Positions 8,029 to 15,298 of a stretch of 15,373 nt of DNA are shown piece after piece. Below the pieces are notes generated by a model. That model was not told the origin of the DNA. It saw only the letters and a program-made list of their open reading frames with translations, and did not search any database. Within the stretch, counting starts at the first letter, position 1. Every line of letters begins with the position of its first letter. Position numbers and translations under genes: made by a program. Origin of the DNA: SIG636 sp045604285 (lineage in GTDB: Bacteria; Bacillota; Clostridia; Oscillospirales; CAG-382). The stretch spans positions 1-15,373 of the forward strand of contig JAZUNS010000024.1 in the NCBI GenBank assembly GCA_045604285.1. Reading direction: 5' to 3'.

Positions 8029-8030
8029 GG

Positions 8031-9491
8031 TTAATCGACTTTGCCGTTGATTATTATAGAAGCCCAACCTTTAATGCCCATATATACGTTTTGATAGCTG
8101 CCGTCTGCAAGAGTGAAGGAAACGCACCAGCCGTTGGTGTTACCGTCATAATATACCGTGTAATCCTTATATTTAACGTCGGTATATCTAAGTGCCATTT
8201 CAAGAGCAATTGCTTTATTGTATATCACTTTGCCGCCGTCGTGAACAAAGCCTTCGGTAATGCGCTCGGTTTCGCCGGCTATTGTGCCGTTTACAACGTC
8301 GTGCCAGGAGAAGCTTTCAAACCTTTTGGAAAATATTTTATGCTCACGCTTATAGTCTAAATCATGAAAGTGCATAATGCCATAGTTATTATGGGTGTTT
8401 AAAAAAGCATCCTTTATGTTTGCGGTAGTGCCGTCGTTGTAATAAACGGTTACGTATTTGCTTTTTGCGGTTTCAAAATAATAGTTGTAGTTGGCGTCGC
8501 TGTAGAATATTTCCTTAACCTGCTCTACTTCCTTACCTTCGGATTCGTCAACTATTTTTTCAATGCGCTTTACCGGAGTGGGTGTGTCGTGAATTATAAG
8601 CTTGGTCACGCCGTTCGTATCCAAATAAACCAGCTTATAATTCATAGTGGAGCTTTCTTTATAAAGCCTTACTACGTAGTATTCACCACCATCTTTGCCG
8701 TATAACCCTTCCACCCAACCATAGGGTAAAGTTTCTGTAAACTCCTTTTTTGCCCTTTCTTCTGCAGCAGAATAATCAAAATTTTCCACGGGCTCGGTAT
8801 TTACAAAGCCTTCAGTCTGCAGAGTTCCCGTTATCTCGGCTCTGCCGTCAAGAGCCGCTTCAATGGTTGGAGGGATATGGTCCGGGTTCTCAATGTCGTA
8901 GTCGTCACAATTGTCACGGTAATACTTAAAAGCAAGATAGTCGTCGTAGTTTCCTAACGGTTCCTCATAAGCGGTGGCATCCAACCTGCACTTGCTGTAC
9001 CATACGCCAAGGTCGTTCAGCTCGCCTATGGACACGTTGCCGTTGTCAAGTGCCTGAACTATGTTTTCCTTGGTACCATCGGTATAATGAACCACGTAAA
9101 GTTGACTTTCGATATTAGGAAAATAGTATACGTACTCCTCATCGTACCAGAAAAGCTCGTAAGCTTCAGACAGCGGCACGTAAATACGGGTAGCAAAAAA
9201 GTTTTCCACGTGGTCAATGGTCTTTGCGCTTACAATGCCTGCATCTTCCTTCAAAATTTTTGAGGCGTCAAGACTGTTTACCTTGCCGTCGCCGTTATAG
9301 TCTGCCGCTGTCAGAGACTCCCCCTCAAGAGTTATAAGCTTTGCGTCGTGCTTAAGCACCCACGCCGCATCAAGGCTGCTTACTTTTCCGTCTGAATTCA
9401 CGTCACCCATATTAATAGTGTCTGCCGATGCAACACCGCCCACACCGAGGGCAAGTGCCGTAAGGCAAGCAATAATCTTGGTTTTCTTCAT
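8031..9491 (-). CDS. Secreted dockerin protein with repeated YYF and PepSY-like modules (copy 2)
   Basis: A 486-residue paralogue of the gene downstream with the same plan. It has a signal peptide (1-23), a two-F-hand dockerin (D30, N32, D34, D41; D64, N66, D68, D75), Tyr-rich modules near 110-162 and 326-366, and PepSY-like modules near 210-305 and 400-484. The reading frame is open for 40 more codons upstream. The ATG at 9491 is chosen because AGGAGG lies 8 bases before it, a complete signal peptide follows, and the upstream stretch only overlaps the end of the VWA gene. Similarity to copy 1 is patchy. The stretch from VDESEG to DAFLN (near 313-365) is almost identical, while 165-205, 255-280 and 366-400 differ strongly. 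It starts 20 bases after the VWA stop, so cotranscription is likely. Function is unknown beyond likely cohesin binding. Confidence 0.87.
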   Translation of the reverse strand: MKKTKIIACLTALALGVGGVASADTINMGDVNSDGKVSSLDAAWVLKHDAKLITLEGESLTAADYNGDGKVNSLDASKILKEDAGIVSAKTIDHVENFFATRIYVPLSEAYELFWYDEEYVYYFPNIESQLYVVHYTDGTKENIVQALDNGNVSIGELNDLGVWYSKCRLDATAYEEPLGNYDDYLAFKYYRDNCDDYDIENPDHIPPTIEAALDGRAEITGTLQTEGFVNTEPVENFDYSAAEERAKKEFTETLPYGWVEGLYGKDGGEYYVVRLYKESSTMNYKLVYLDTNGVTKLIIHDTPTPVKRIEKIVDESEGKEVEQVKEIFYSDANYNYYFETAKSKYVTVYYNDGTTANIKDAFLNTHNNYGIMHFHDLDYKREHKIFSKRFESFSWHDVVNGTIAGETERITEGFVHDGGKVIYNKAIALEMALRYTDVKYKDYTVYYDGNTNGWCVSFTLADGSYQNVYMGIKGWASIIINGKVD

Positions 9492-9506
9492 CTGTTGTTC
9501 CTCCTT
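9400..9506. repeat. 107-bp exact repeat, copy B (start of dockerin gene 2)
   Basis: Identical to 7834-7940. Here the block runs from the first dockerin codons through the signal peptide and ribosome binding site. The following 15 bases, also matched apart from one indel, include the last two codons and stop of the VWA gene (9512-9520). Copy B sits in the intact arrangement, so it is probably the older one. Confidence 0.93.
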
Positions 9507-9511
9507 TTGTG

Positions 9512-11218
9512 TTATTCGCCGTATATTATAAGCAGGGTCTCGCCGTTTTTGTTCATATAAACTATCTGGTCGCCGCCTGCCGTATCGGAAAGATAAAAAT
9601 GCACAGCCCAAACGCCATCACTGCCGTCGTAAACCGCTGTGACGGTGTCGTAATCAACGGTGCATTCAAGAGTTGCACGTTCTGCGGCTTGGTTTTCGGT
9701 TTCTATCGGGCAGATATCAATGTTTACAAAGCCTTCGTTTTTGGCGGCACCTATCTCCACCGTACCCGCCAATATGGCAGATATACGGGGTATTACGCCG
9801 TTGATGGTGTCGTTTGCGGTTACTTCAACCACGTCGTCGCTGTATTCAACAGTCTGTTCACCGCTGTTTTCCGGCTGAGTGCCGATCTCATATTCGGGCG
9901 CCTCATATTCCATACCGCAGTATTCATAAATAAGCCTTGTCATAAGGTCTACAAGCAATTCCTCGCCGTATTGGTCGGCAGAAGGCTCAAGATGACTGCC
10001 GCCCACGCCGGAGGTATCGGTAAGGAAGGCATAACTGCCGCCCGTAAGCATTGCATAGCTGCGGAAAAGGAATTCCGATTCCTTATTGATGCCGCTGGAG
10101 GCTACGGGGATAATGCGTATGCCCATAGATGCCGCATCGCTAACGGTTTTGCTAATTTCGGATATTATCTGCGCTTCCTTATGGGGCGGTGCATCCAACA
10201 GCAAAAACATTATTTTAACGCTGTCATTGTCCCAGGCGTGCTGATAAACGGCGTTGGAAAGGGCGGTGTGGACTGCCTCCTCATAATCGCCGCCGCCTGC
10301 GGCGTATTGGGCGGCAACGTTTGCCTTTACTTTTTCGGGGTCGCTTTCAAAAGCAAAATATTTTACTACGTATTCGTCGGTGGTGTCGCGGTAAAAATTC
10401 ACGCTGGTGCGTACCGCCATACCCGTGGCGGAGGAACGGTTGATAAGCTCCTGCACCTCTGCTTTAAGATACGACAGCTCGTCACCCATTGAGCCTGTAG
10501 TGTCCACCATAAACATCAAATCAAGCTTGGTTTGCGCCTTTGCTTCTATACATACGAAGTCGTAGCTTGCCTTGTCGCTTTCAAAGGGTACGGTATGCTC
10601 CTCGCCCATGCCGATCAAAGTGATTTCTTGGGGTACAACGTCCGCACCGTAAAACACATACGCCACGCCGCTGGCATTGGTAATTGCGGAAAAAATCTTG
10701 CCGGAATCGGCGGCTTTAAGCATTACCTCTGCACCTGTAACGGGAGTGCCGTTTTCCGTATGCGCCGTTACTTTAACGCGGTTTTGCGTAGAAAGCTCCC
10801 AATCGGCACACAATTGGTTCCAACCGTCGTCAAGAAGCTTCTTCCACGCGGTGTAGTTTTCGTTATCCTTAAGCTCACCCGCAGTAAGGGTGCCGCTTTG
10901 AGGCTGTTGCTCACCTATAAAATATCCGCCGTCTATTATGTCTTCTGCGGGCGCTTCTTCGGGGACTGCTTCATAAACGGCATCGCCTTCAGCCATATCG
11001 CCAACAAGCGCTTTGTCCCCTTCCTCGACATCGCCGACTATAACGCCGTCTTTGTTCTCTACGTTGTTAACAGAGCTTTCGGGAGTGCTTTCGGTAATCT
11101 GCCCAGACTCGTCAGCGGAGCTGTCAGTGCCGCCGTTAACGTCTTTACCACAGCCGCCCGATACAAGAAGCGCTATTATTAAAAGCAAGCTTTGTATAAG
11201 AATCAATATACTTTTCAC
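9512..11218 (-). CDS. VWA-domain lipoprotein with Ig-like and PepSY-like domains
   Basis: A surface lipoprotein of 568 residues using the GTG at 11218, which has AAAGGCGG 7 bases upstream and is followed at once by a lipoprotein signal (SGGC, lipidated Cys23). The frame is open to a GTG at 11281, but that one has no usable ribosome binding site. After an acidic linker (about 25-95) come a GTLTAGELKDN segment (near 109), an Ig-like or carboxypeptidase-regulatory-like domain (about 147-220), and a VWA domain (about 230-435). The VWA metal site reads DTTGSMGD with Asp239, Thr241 and Ser243, so it should bind metal and a protein ligand. The C-terminal 85 residues form a PepSY-like module ending in DKNG-type VYMNKNGETLLIIYGE, shared with both dockerin proteins. 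It is the first gene before the two dockerin genes. No strong promoter is visible; TATATA at 11248-11253 lacks a good -35. Confidence 0.88.
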   Translation of the reverse strand: MKSILILIQSLLLIIALLVSGGCGKDVNGGTDSSADESGQITESTPESSVNNVENKDGVIVGDVEEGDKALVGDMAEGDAVYEAVPEEAPAEDIIDGGYFIGEQQPQSGTLTAGELKDNENYTAWKKLLDDGWNQLCADWELSTQNRVKVTAHTENGTPVTGAEVMLKAADSGKIFSAITNASGVAYVFYGADVVPQEITLIGMGEEHTVPFESDKASYDFVCIEAKAQTKLDLMFMVDTTGSMGDELSYLKAEVQELINRSSATGMAVRTSVNFYRDTTDEYVVKYFAFESDPEKVKANVAAQYAAGGGDYEEAVHTALSNAVYQHAWDNDSVKIMFLLLDAPPHKEAQIISEISKTVSDAASMGIRIIPVASSGINKESEFLFRSYAMLTGGSYAFLTDTSGVGGSHLEPSADQYGEELLVDLMTRLIYEYCGMEYEAPEYEIGTQPENSGEQTVEYSDDVVEVTANDTINGVIPRISAILAGTVEIGAAKNEGFVNIDICPIETENQAAERATLECTVDYDTVTAVYDGSDGVWAVHFYLSDTAGGDQIVYMNKNGETLLIIYGE

Positions 11219-11289
11219 GTCGTTACCGCCTTTCTTTCGGTTTTCACTATATAAGACGAACAAAGCGCAAAAAACTCTCACCCTTTTTT

Positions 11290-11336
11290 GAAAAATTTTT
11301 AAAAATTTAAGAGGCGATATTTTTATACCGCCTCTT
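11290..11336 (-). terminator. Terminator of the trigger-factor-like gene
   Basis: Read on the minus strand, AAGAGGCG (11329-11336) pairs with CGCCTCTT (11309-11316) around a 12-base AT-rich loop. It is followed by AAATTTTTAAAAATTTTT, a usable T-rich tail. It lies just after the stop at 11343, so it separates this gene from the VWA-dockerin group transcribed in the same direction. Confidence 0.75.
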
Positions 11337-11342
11337 TGCCTT

Positions 11343-12395
11343 TTATTCCGCTATACGGTTTTTCCAAACCACTTCCATAACCTTATCCCAATGGATGCTT
11401 GTTATAATGTCCTCTTTGCCGTGAACTTTTTCCAGCTTTTCGGGGGTTACGCCCTTTTCCTCGGCATAGGCGGCAAGGCGGGTTTTATATTCGCTGTCGC
11501 TAACCTCTCTGCCAAACTCTCTGTCAAGGATCGCATACATGGCGATTTCGGACTTATAATAGTCCTTGGCGTAAGCCGTGGCTTCCTGACGCCAAGCGTC
11601 GGTATCGGCGCCTATAAATATCTCCGGCCCTGCATCGTACTCTGCCGCCTTCGCCTTATAATGGGCGTACATGGCATCCACGTAAAGATTTATTATATTA
11701 TCGGGGTACCTGATTATTTCGCAATTTGCAAGTGCCGCCTTCCATGCGGCTTCCATCATGGTATTTTCAGCCTCTACCTCAAGCTGAGCCCTTGCGTAAG
11801 CATCAAAATCCGCCGCCTTCTCAAGCCCAAAATGCTTAGAAACAAACTCGTCGTTTATCTCCGGCGTGGTTTTCTCTTTCTCTTGTATTTTATTTATGGT
11901 TATTCTCAATTCTATGTTTTTACCCCGCAAGCCTTGGCTAAAATAGTCATCGGGGACGGTAACGGTGGTGGAAACGGTGCTGCCAACCTTTTTACCGGAA
12001 AGAAAAGCTTCTACTTCGGGGAAAACAAACTCTCCGTCACCAACTATGATATCGTCAACGCCGTCACCGCCATCAAAGGCAACGCCGTTGATATAGCTTA
12101 CAAAGCTTATGTTTATATTGTCCCCAACCGATACGACCGTTTTGTCTGTTATGGGCTTATAGTAGGCGTATTTGTTTTGCACCTGTGCCTTATACTCTGC
12201 AATATCGGCATCGTTAACGGTTACTTCCTTAACGGTAACGCCTTTATACGTACCTATGATGATATAATCTTCCAAATTCTCTACGGTTTGTATGTAATTA
12301 AAAACGTCTATGCTTTCGTCATCGGTGGTTTCTTCCGCCCCGCAGGCAGAAAACGCCAAAAGCACGGCTATACACAAAATTATTATTCTTTTCAA
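11343..12395 (-). CDS. Trigger-factor-like peptidyl-prolyl isomerase lipoprotein
   Basis: A 350-residue exported folding factor. It resembles the PPIase and C-terminal parts of trigger factor but lacks the ribosome-binding domain and has a lipoprotein signal instead (AFSAC, lipidated Cys18; Phe at -3 is unusual). The FKBP-like domain (about 82-171) shows VSVGDNINISFVSYING, then FPEVEAFLSGKKVGSTVSTTV and the closing VPDDYFSQGLRGKNIELRITIN, all typical of trigger factor. A helical C-terminal arm follows from PEINDEFVSKHFG (about 178). The start is TTG at 12395, because AAAGGAGG lies 7 bases upstream. The ATG at 12428 has no ribosome binding site and probably precedes the transcription start. 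It likely helps proteins fold outside the membrane. Its neighbours, three exported proteins transcribed in the same direction, are possible clients. Confidence 0.85.
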   Translation of the reverse strand: MKRIIILCIAVLLAFSACGAEETTDDESIDVFNYIQTVENLEDYIIIGTYKGVTVKEVTVNDADIAEYKAQVQNKYAYYKPITDKTVVSVGDNINISFVSYINGVAFDGGDGVDDIIVGDGEFVFPEVEAFLSGKKVGSTVSTTVTVPDDYFSQGLRGKNIELRITINKIQEKEKTTPEINDEFVSKHFGLEKAADFDAYARAQLEVEAENTMMEAAWKAALANCEIIRYPDNIINLYVDAMYAHYKAKAAEYDAGPEIFIGADTDAWRQEATAYAKDYYKSEIAMYAILDREFGREVSDSEYKTRLAAYAEEKGVTPEKLEKVHGKEDIITSIHWDKVMEVVWKNRIAE

Positions 12396-12417
12396 GGCAT
12401 AACCTCCTTTTGCTATA

Positions 12418-12446
12418 ATTTTACCCATATTTTAACTTATTGTCAA
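12418..12446 (-). promoter_or_regulatory. Sigma-A promoter for the trigger-factor-like gene
   Basis: On the minus strand TTGACA (12441-12446) is followed after exactly 17 bases by TAAAAT (12418-12423). Transcription would begin near 12411, directly at the Shine-Dalgarno sequence AAAGGAGG (12403-12410). The leader would be only about 16 bases long. This placement rules out the upstream ATG at 12428 and supports the TTG start. Confidence 0.75.
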
Positions 12447-12448
12447 GC

Positions 12449-12495
12449 GGATTTTAATATTTGTTAATATTGGATTTATATTGCTGAAATATAAT
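12449..12495 (+). promoter_or_regulatory. AT-rich control region ahead of the ABC transporter
   Basis: It holds TTAATATT twice (12454-12461 and 12464-12471) in direct repeat with a 10-base period, flanked by GGATTT on both sides (12449-12454, 12472-12477). A perfect 7-base inverted repeat follows, TTATATT (12476-12482) and AATATAA (12488-12494) around GCTGA. The second arm overlaps a -10-like TATAAT (12490-12495), for which no good -35 is found at 17 bases. The layout suggests a regulator-binding site over the promoter. The protein that would bind is unknown. Confidence 0.45.
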
Positions 12496-12525
12496 AAGCT
12501 GATTAAATACTGAAAGGCGATAAAA

Positions 12526-15258
12526 ATGGTAAAACTAACCGGCATTAAAAAAAGCTATTCCGTTGGCGAAAACACGGTTCAAGCTCTAAAGGGTATTGAC
12601 CTGCAGTTCCGCAAGGGCGAGTTTGTCTCCATACTTGGTCCCTCCGGTTGCGGTAAAACCACCATGCTTAATATAATCGGCGGGCTTGACAGATACGACG
12701 AAGGCGATATGGAGGTTAACGGTGTTAGTACCAAGTTCTTTAAGGACGCCGATTGGGATACCTACCGTAACCACTCGGTCGGCTTTGTTTTTCAAAGCTA
12801 TAACCTTATAGGGCATCAAACGGTGCTTTCTAACGTAGAGCTTGCGTTAACCCTTGCAGGCGTTTCTAAGGAGGAAAGACGCCGCCGTGCAAAAGAGGCA
12901 TTGGAAAAAGTAGGTCTGGGCAATGAAATAAAAAAGAAGCCCAATCAGCTTTCCGGCGGACAGATGCAGCGTGTGGCAATCGCCCGCGCCCTTATAAACG
13001 ACCCTGAAATAATCCTTGCCGACGAGCCCACCGGTGCGTTGGACAGCGAAACCAGCCGCCAGGTTATGGAGATATTGGCTGAAGTAGCCAAGGAACGCCT
13101 TGTAATAATGGTAACCCACAACGGCGAGCTTGCCGAGGAATACTCTACACGCATAGTAAGGCTTGCCGATGGCTCTGTTATTAACGATACAAATCCTTTT
13201 AACGTGGCGGAATACAGCACCGCATCCCCCGCAAAGGCCGAGGTTAAGAAAAAGACAAAGAAAAAGTCTATGTCTTTAAAGACGGCGTTTCTGCTATCCC
13301 TTAACAACCTGTTTACCAAAAAGGGCAGAACGGTGCTTACCTCCTTTGCAGGCAGTATAGGTATTATAGGCATTGCCCTTATACTTTCAATGTCCAGCGG
13401 TTTTCAAGGGTATATAGACCGTGTGCAGGAGGAAACCTTATCATCCTATCCCCTTTCCATCCCCGGCGCCAGCGTAAACGGCGGCATGGCGGCAATGATG
13501 ATGGGCGGTGAGGAGGATGAGGCGGTAAACAACCGTCAACCCAACACCGTTTATTCAAGCACCATGATGGCGGATATGTATAATATGCTTCAAAGCAACA
13601 TACACGTTAACGACCTTGCTGGGCTTAAAGAGTTTATTGAGAGCGAACACAGCAAAATAAAGGACGTTTCTACGGTACAGTACGACTACGGCCTTACCCT
13701 TAATTTTTACAATGCTGATACGTCAAACGGCACTATAAAAGCCGATACCATAGAAATCCTTGACGAGATATACACGTCTTTATTTGACGTAAGTTATACC
13801 GATATGCTTAACTCCATGTCCGGTATGATGGGCGGCTCTATGGGCAGTCTTACCGAGAGTATGTCAATGGATATGTGGTGCGAGCTTATAGACAACCAAG
13901 AGCTGCTTGAAAGCCAGTACGAGGTTTTACAAGGCACCTGGCCCAAGGCATATAACGAAGTGGTTTTGCGGGTAACCGGCAATTATCAGATAAACGAGCT
14001 TGTAGAGTTTGCAATGAACCTTAAAACCCGTGAGGAGCTTGATACCCTTTTGGAAAAGGTTAAAAACGAAAAGGGCGAGATAGAGTACGAAAGAAACTCT
14101 TACTCCTTTGACCAGCTGCTTGACCTTACCTTTAAGATGGTGCTTAACGGCGACCTTTACGTTAAAGGCGAAAACGGCTTGTGGCACGATAACAGCGCTG
14201 ACGCCGCATTTATGAAAAAGCTTGTGGACGAGGGTATCGAGATAAAGGTTGTGGGCATAATCCGTCCCAGAGACGATTCCGTTGCACAATCCATGTCCGG
14301 CGTTTTGGGTTATACCGACGAGCTTGTAAAATATATTATTGAAGAAAACGAAAAGTGCGGCGTTGTGGTTGCACAAAAAGAGACCCCCGATATAAACGTA
14401 CTTACCGGTATGCCCTTCCCCGGAGAGAACGGTGAGGGTACCGACGGTGAAAATACTATCCCCCCCGCCCTTGAAGCTTTTGCACAAAAGCTTAGCGAAG
14501 AGCTTAGAACAGAGTTTTACGGACTTTTGCAAAGCACCGATAAAAACGCCTGGATGGGCTTTATGGGCAAGCTTAACGGAGACCAGCAAGCAGAGTTTAT
14601 GCAGGTTATGGCAAACGTAGGTGAGGGCTCCTTGGAAAACAGCGGCACAAGCTATGAAAAGAACCTGGACAAGTTTGGCTCGGTTGACCTTAGCAAGCCT
14701 TCTGCCATTAACATCTTCCCCGTTGACTTTGCTGCAAAAGACACGGTAAATAACGAGATTGCACGTTTCAACAAAAACAAGGACGAGGCAGATCAGATAA
14801 TGTATACCGATTACCTCGATATTATGCTTTCCTCGGTCAGCACCATTATCGACGCTATATCCTACGTGCTTATAGCCTTCGTTTCCATATCGCTTGTTGT
14901 ATCCTCTATAATGATAGGCGTTATAACCTATATTTCCGTCCTGGAGCGCACGAAAGAAATAGGCATACTGAGAGCAATGGGTGCATCTAAACGTGACATT
15001 ACAAGAGTATTTAACGCCGAAACCATGATAATAGGCTTGGTTGCAGGTCTGTTGGGCATAGGCATAACGGTTTTGCTGAATATTCCCATTAACATCATAA
15101 TCAACAATATTGCTGAAATAGGCAGAATTGCCGCATTGCCTGCCGACGGTGCTGCAATACTTGTAGCGGTAAGCGTATTCCTTACAATAGTTGCCGGGTT
15201 TATCCCCTCTAAGATGGCATCCAAGAAGGATCCCGTTGTGGCACTGAGAACCGAATAA
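12526..15258 (+). CDS. ABC transporter, LolD-like ATPase fused to FtsX-type permease
   Basis: A 910-residue single-chain exporter subunit of the MacB/LolCDE superfamily. The N-terminal ATPase (about 1-222) has Walker A GPSGCGKTT (38-46), the Q-loop at Gln90, signature LSGGQ (142-146), Walker B ILADEPTGALD (163-173) and the switch His198. A Lys-rich linker (240-248) leads to the permease. TM1 is about 268-290, then comes a very large outside domain (about 295-765), then TM2-TM4 (about 772-800, 830-860, 872-895) with the FtsX-type loop ERTKEIGILRAMGASKRDI (807-825). Such proteins use ATP to move periplasmic or surface molecules rather than to pump through the membrane. The outside domain is strikingly Met-rich (8 Met in 427-450). 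The ATG is preceded by GAAAGG at 8 bases. The gene is divergent from the trigger-factor-like lipoprotein gene. The substrate is unknown; peptide or antibiotic resistance, or lipoprotein handling, are possible. Confidence 0.9.
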   Translation: MVKLTGIKKSYSVGENTVQALKGIDLQFRKGEFVSILGPSGCGKTTMLNIIGGLDRYDEGDMEVNGVSTKFFKDADWDTYRNHSVGFVFQSYNLIGHQTVLSNVELALTLAGVSKEERRRRAKEALEKVGLGNEIKKKPNQLSGGQMQRVAIARALINDPEIILADEPTGALDSETSRQVMEILAEVAKERLVIMVTHNGELAEEYSTRIVRLADGSVINDTNPFNVAEYSTASPAKAEVKKKTKKKSMSLKTAFLLSLNNLFTKKGRTVLTSFAGSIGIIGIALILSMSSGFQGYIDRVQEETLSSYPLSIPGASVNGGMAAMMMGGEEDEAVNNRQPNTVYSSTMMADMYNMLQSNIHVNDLAGLKEFIESEHSKIKDVSTVQYDYGLTLNFYNADTSNGTIKADTIEILDEIYTSLFDVSYTDMLNSMSGMMGGSMGSLTESMSMDMWCELIDNQELLESQYEVLQGTWPKAYNEVVLRVTGNYQINELVEFAMNLKTREELDTLLEKVKNEKGEIEYERNSYSFDQLLDLTFKMVLNGDLYVKGENGLWHDNSADAAFMKKLVDEGIEIKVVGIIRPRDDSVAQSMSGVLGYTDELVKYIIEENEKCGVVVAQKETPDINVLTGMPFPGENGEGTDGENTIPPALEAFAQKLSEELRTEFYGLLQSTDKNAWMGFMGKLNGDQQAEFMQVMANVGEGSLENSGTSYEKNLDKFGSVDLSKPSAINIFPVDFAAKDTVNNEIARFNKNKDEADQIMYTDYLDIMLSSVSTIIDAISYVLIAFVSISLVVSSIMIGVITYISVLERTKEIGILRAMGASKRDITRVFNAETMIIGLVAGLLGIGITVLLNIPINIIINNIAEIGRIAALPADGAAILVAVSVFLTIVAGFIPSKMASKKDPVVALRTE

Positions 15259-15273
15259 GATTAATACAACGAC

Positions 15274-15298
15274 AGCGTGTTCTTAAAAAGGACACGCT
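15274..15298. other. Hairpin after the ABC transporter gene, no T tract
   Basis: AGCGTGTTC (15274-15282) pairs with GGACACGCT (15290-15298), nine pairs with one G-U, around the loop TTAAAAA. It lies 15 bases past the stop codon at the place expected of a terminator, but no run of T follows, so intrinsic termination here is doubtful. The remaining 75 bases to the window end are AT-rich and show no gene. Confidence 0.4.

Noticed and set aside
7834..9506. Insertion sequence or transposon as the cause of the repeated blocks
   Set aside because: There are no terminal inverted repeats, no target-site duplication and no transposase. The repeats are explained by tandem duplication of the dockerin gene.
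9492..9611. A 40-codon N-terminal extension of dockerin protein 2
   Set aside because: It would overlap the end of the VWA gene, has no ribosome binding site at its start, and would place the signal peptide inside the protein. The ATG at 9491 has a strong Shine-Dalgarno site and equals the start of the paralogue.
11219..11281. A 21-codon extension of the VWA lipoprotein from a GTG at 11281
   Set aside because: The only purine-rich bases touch the start codon. The GTG at 11218 has a well-placed ribosome binding site and a clean lipoprotein signal.
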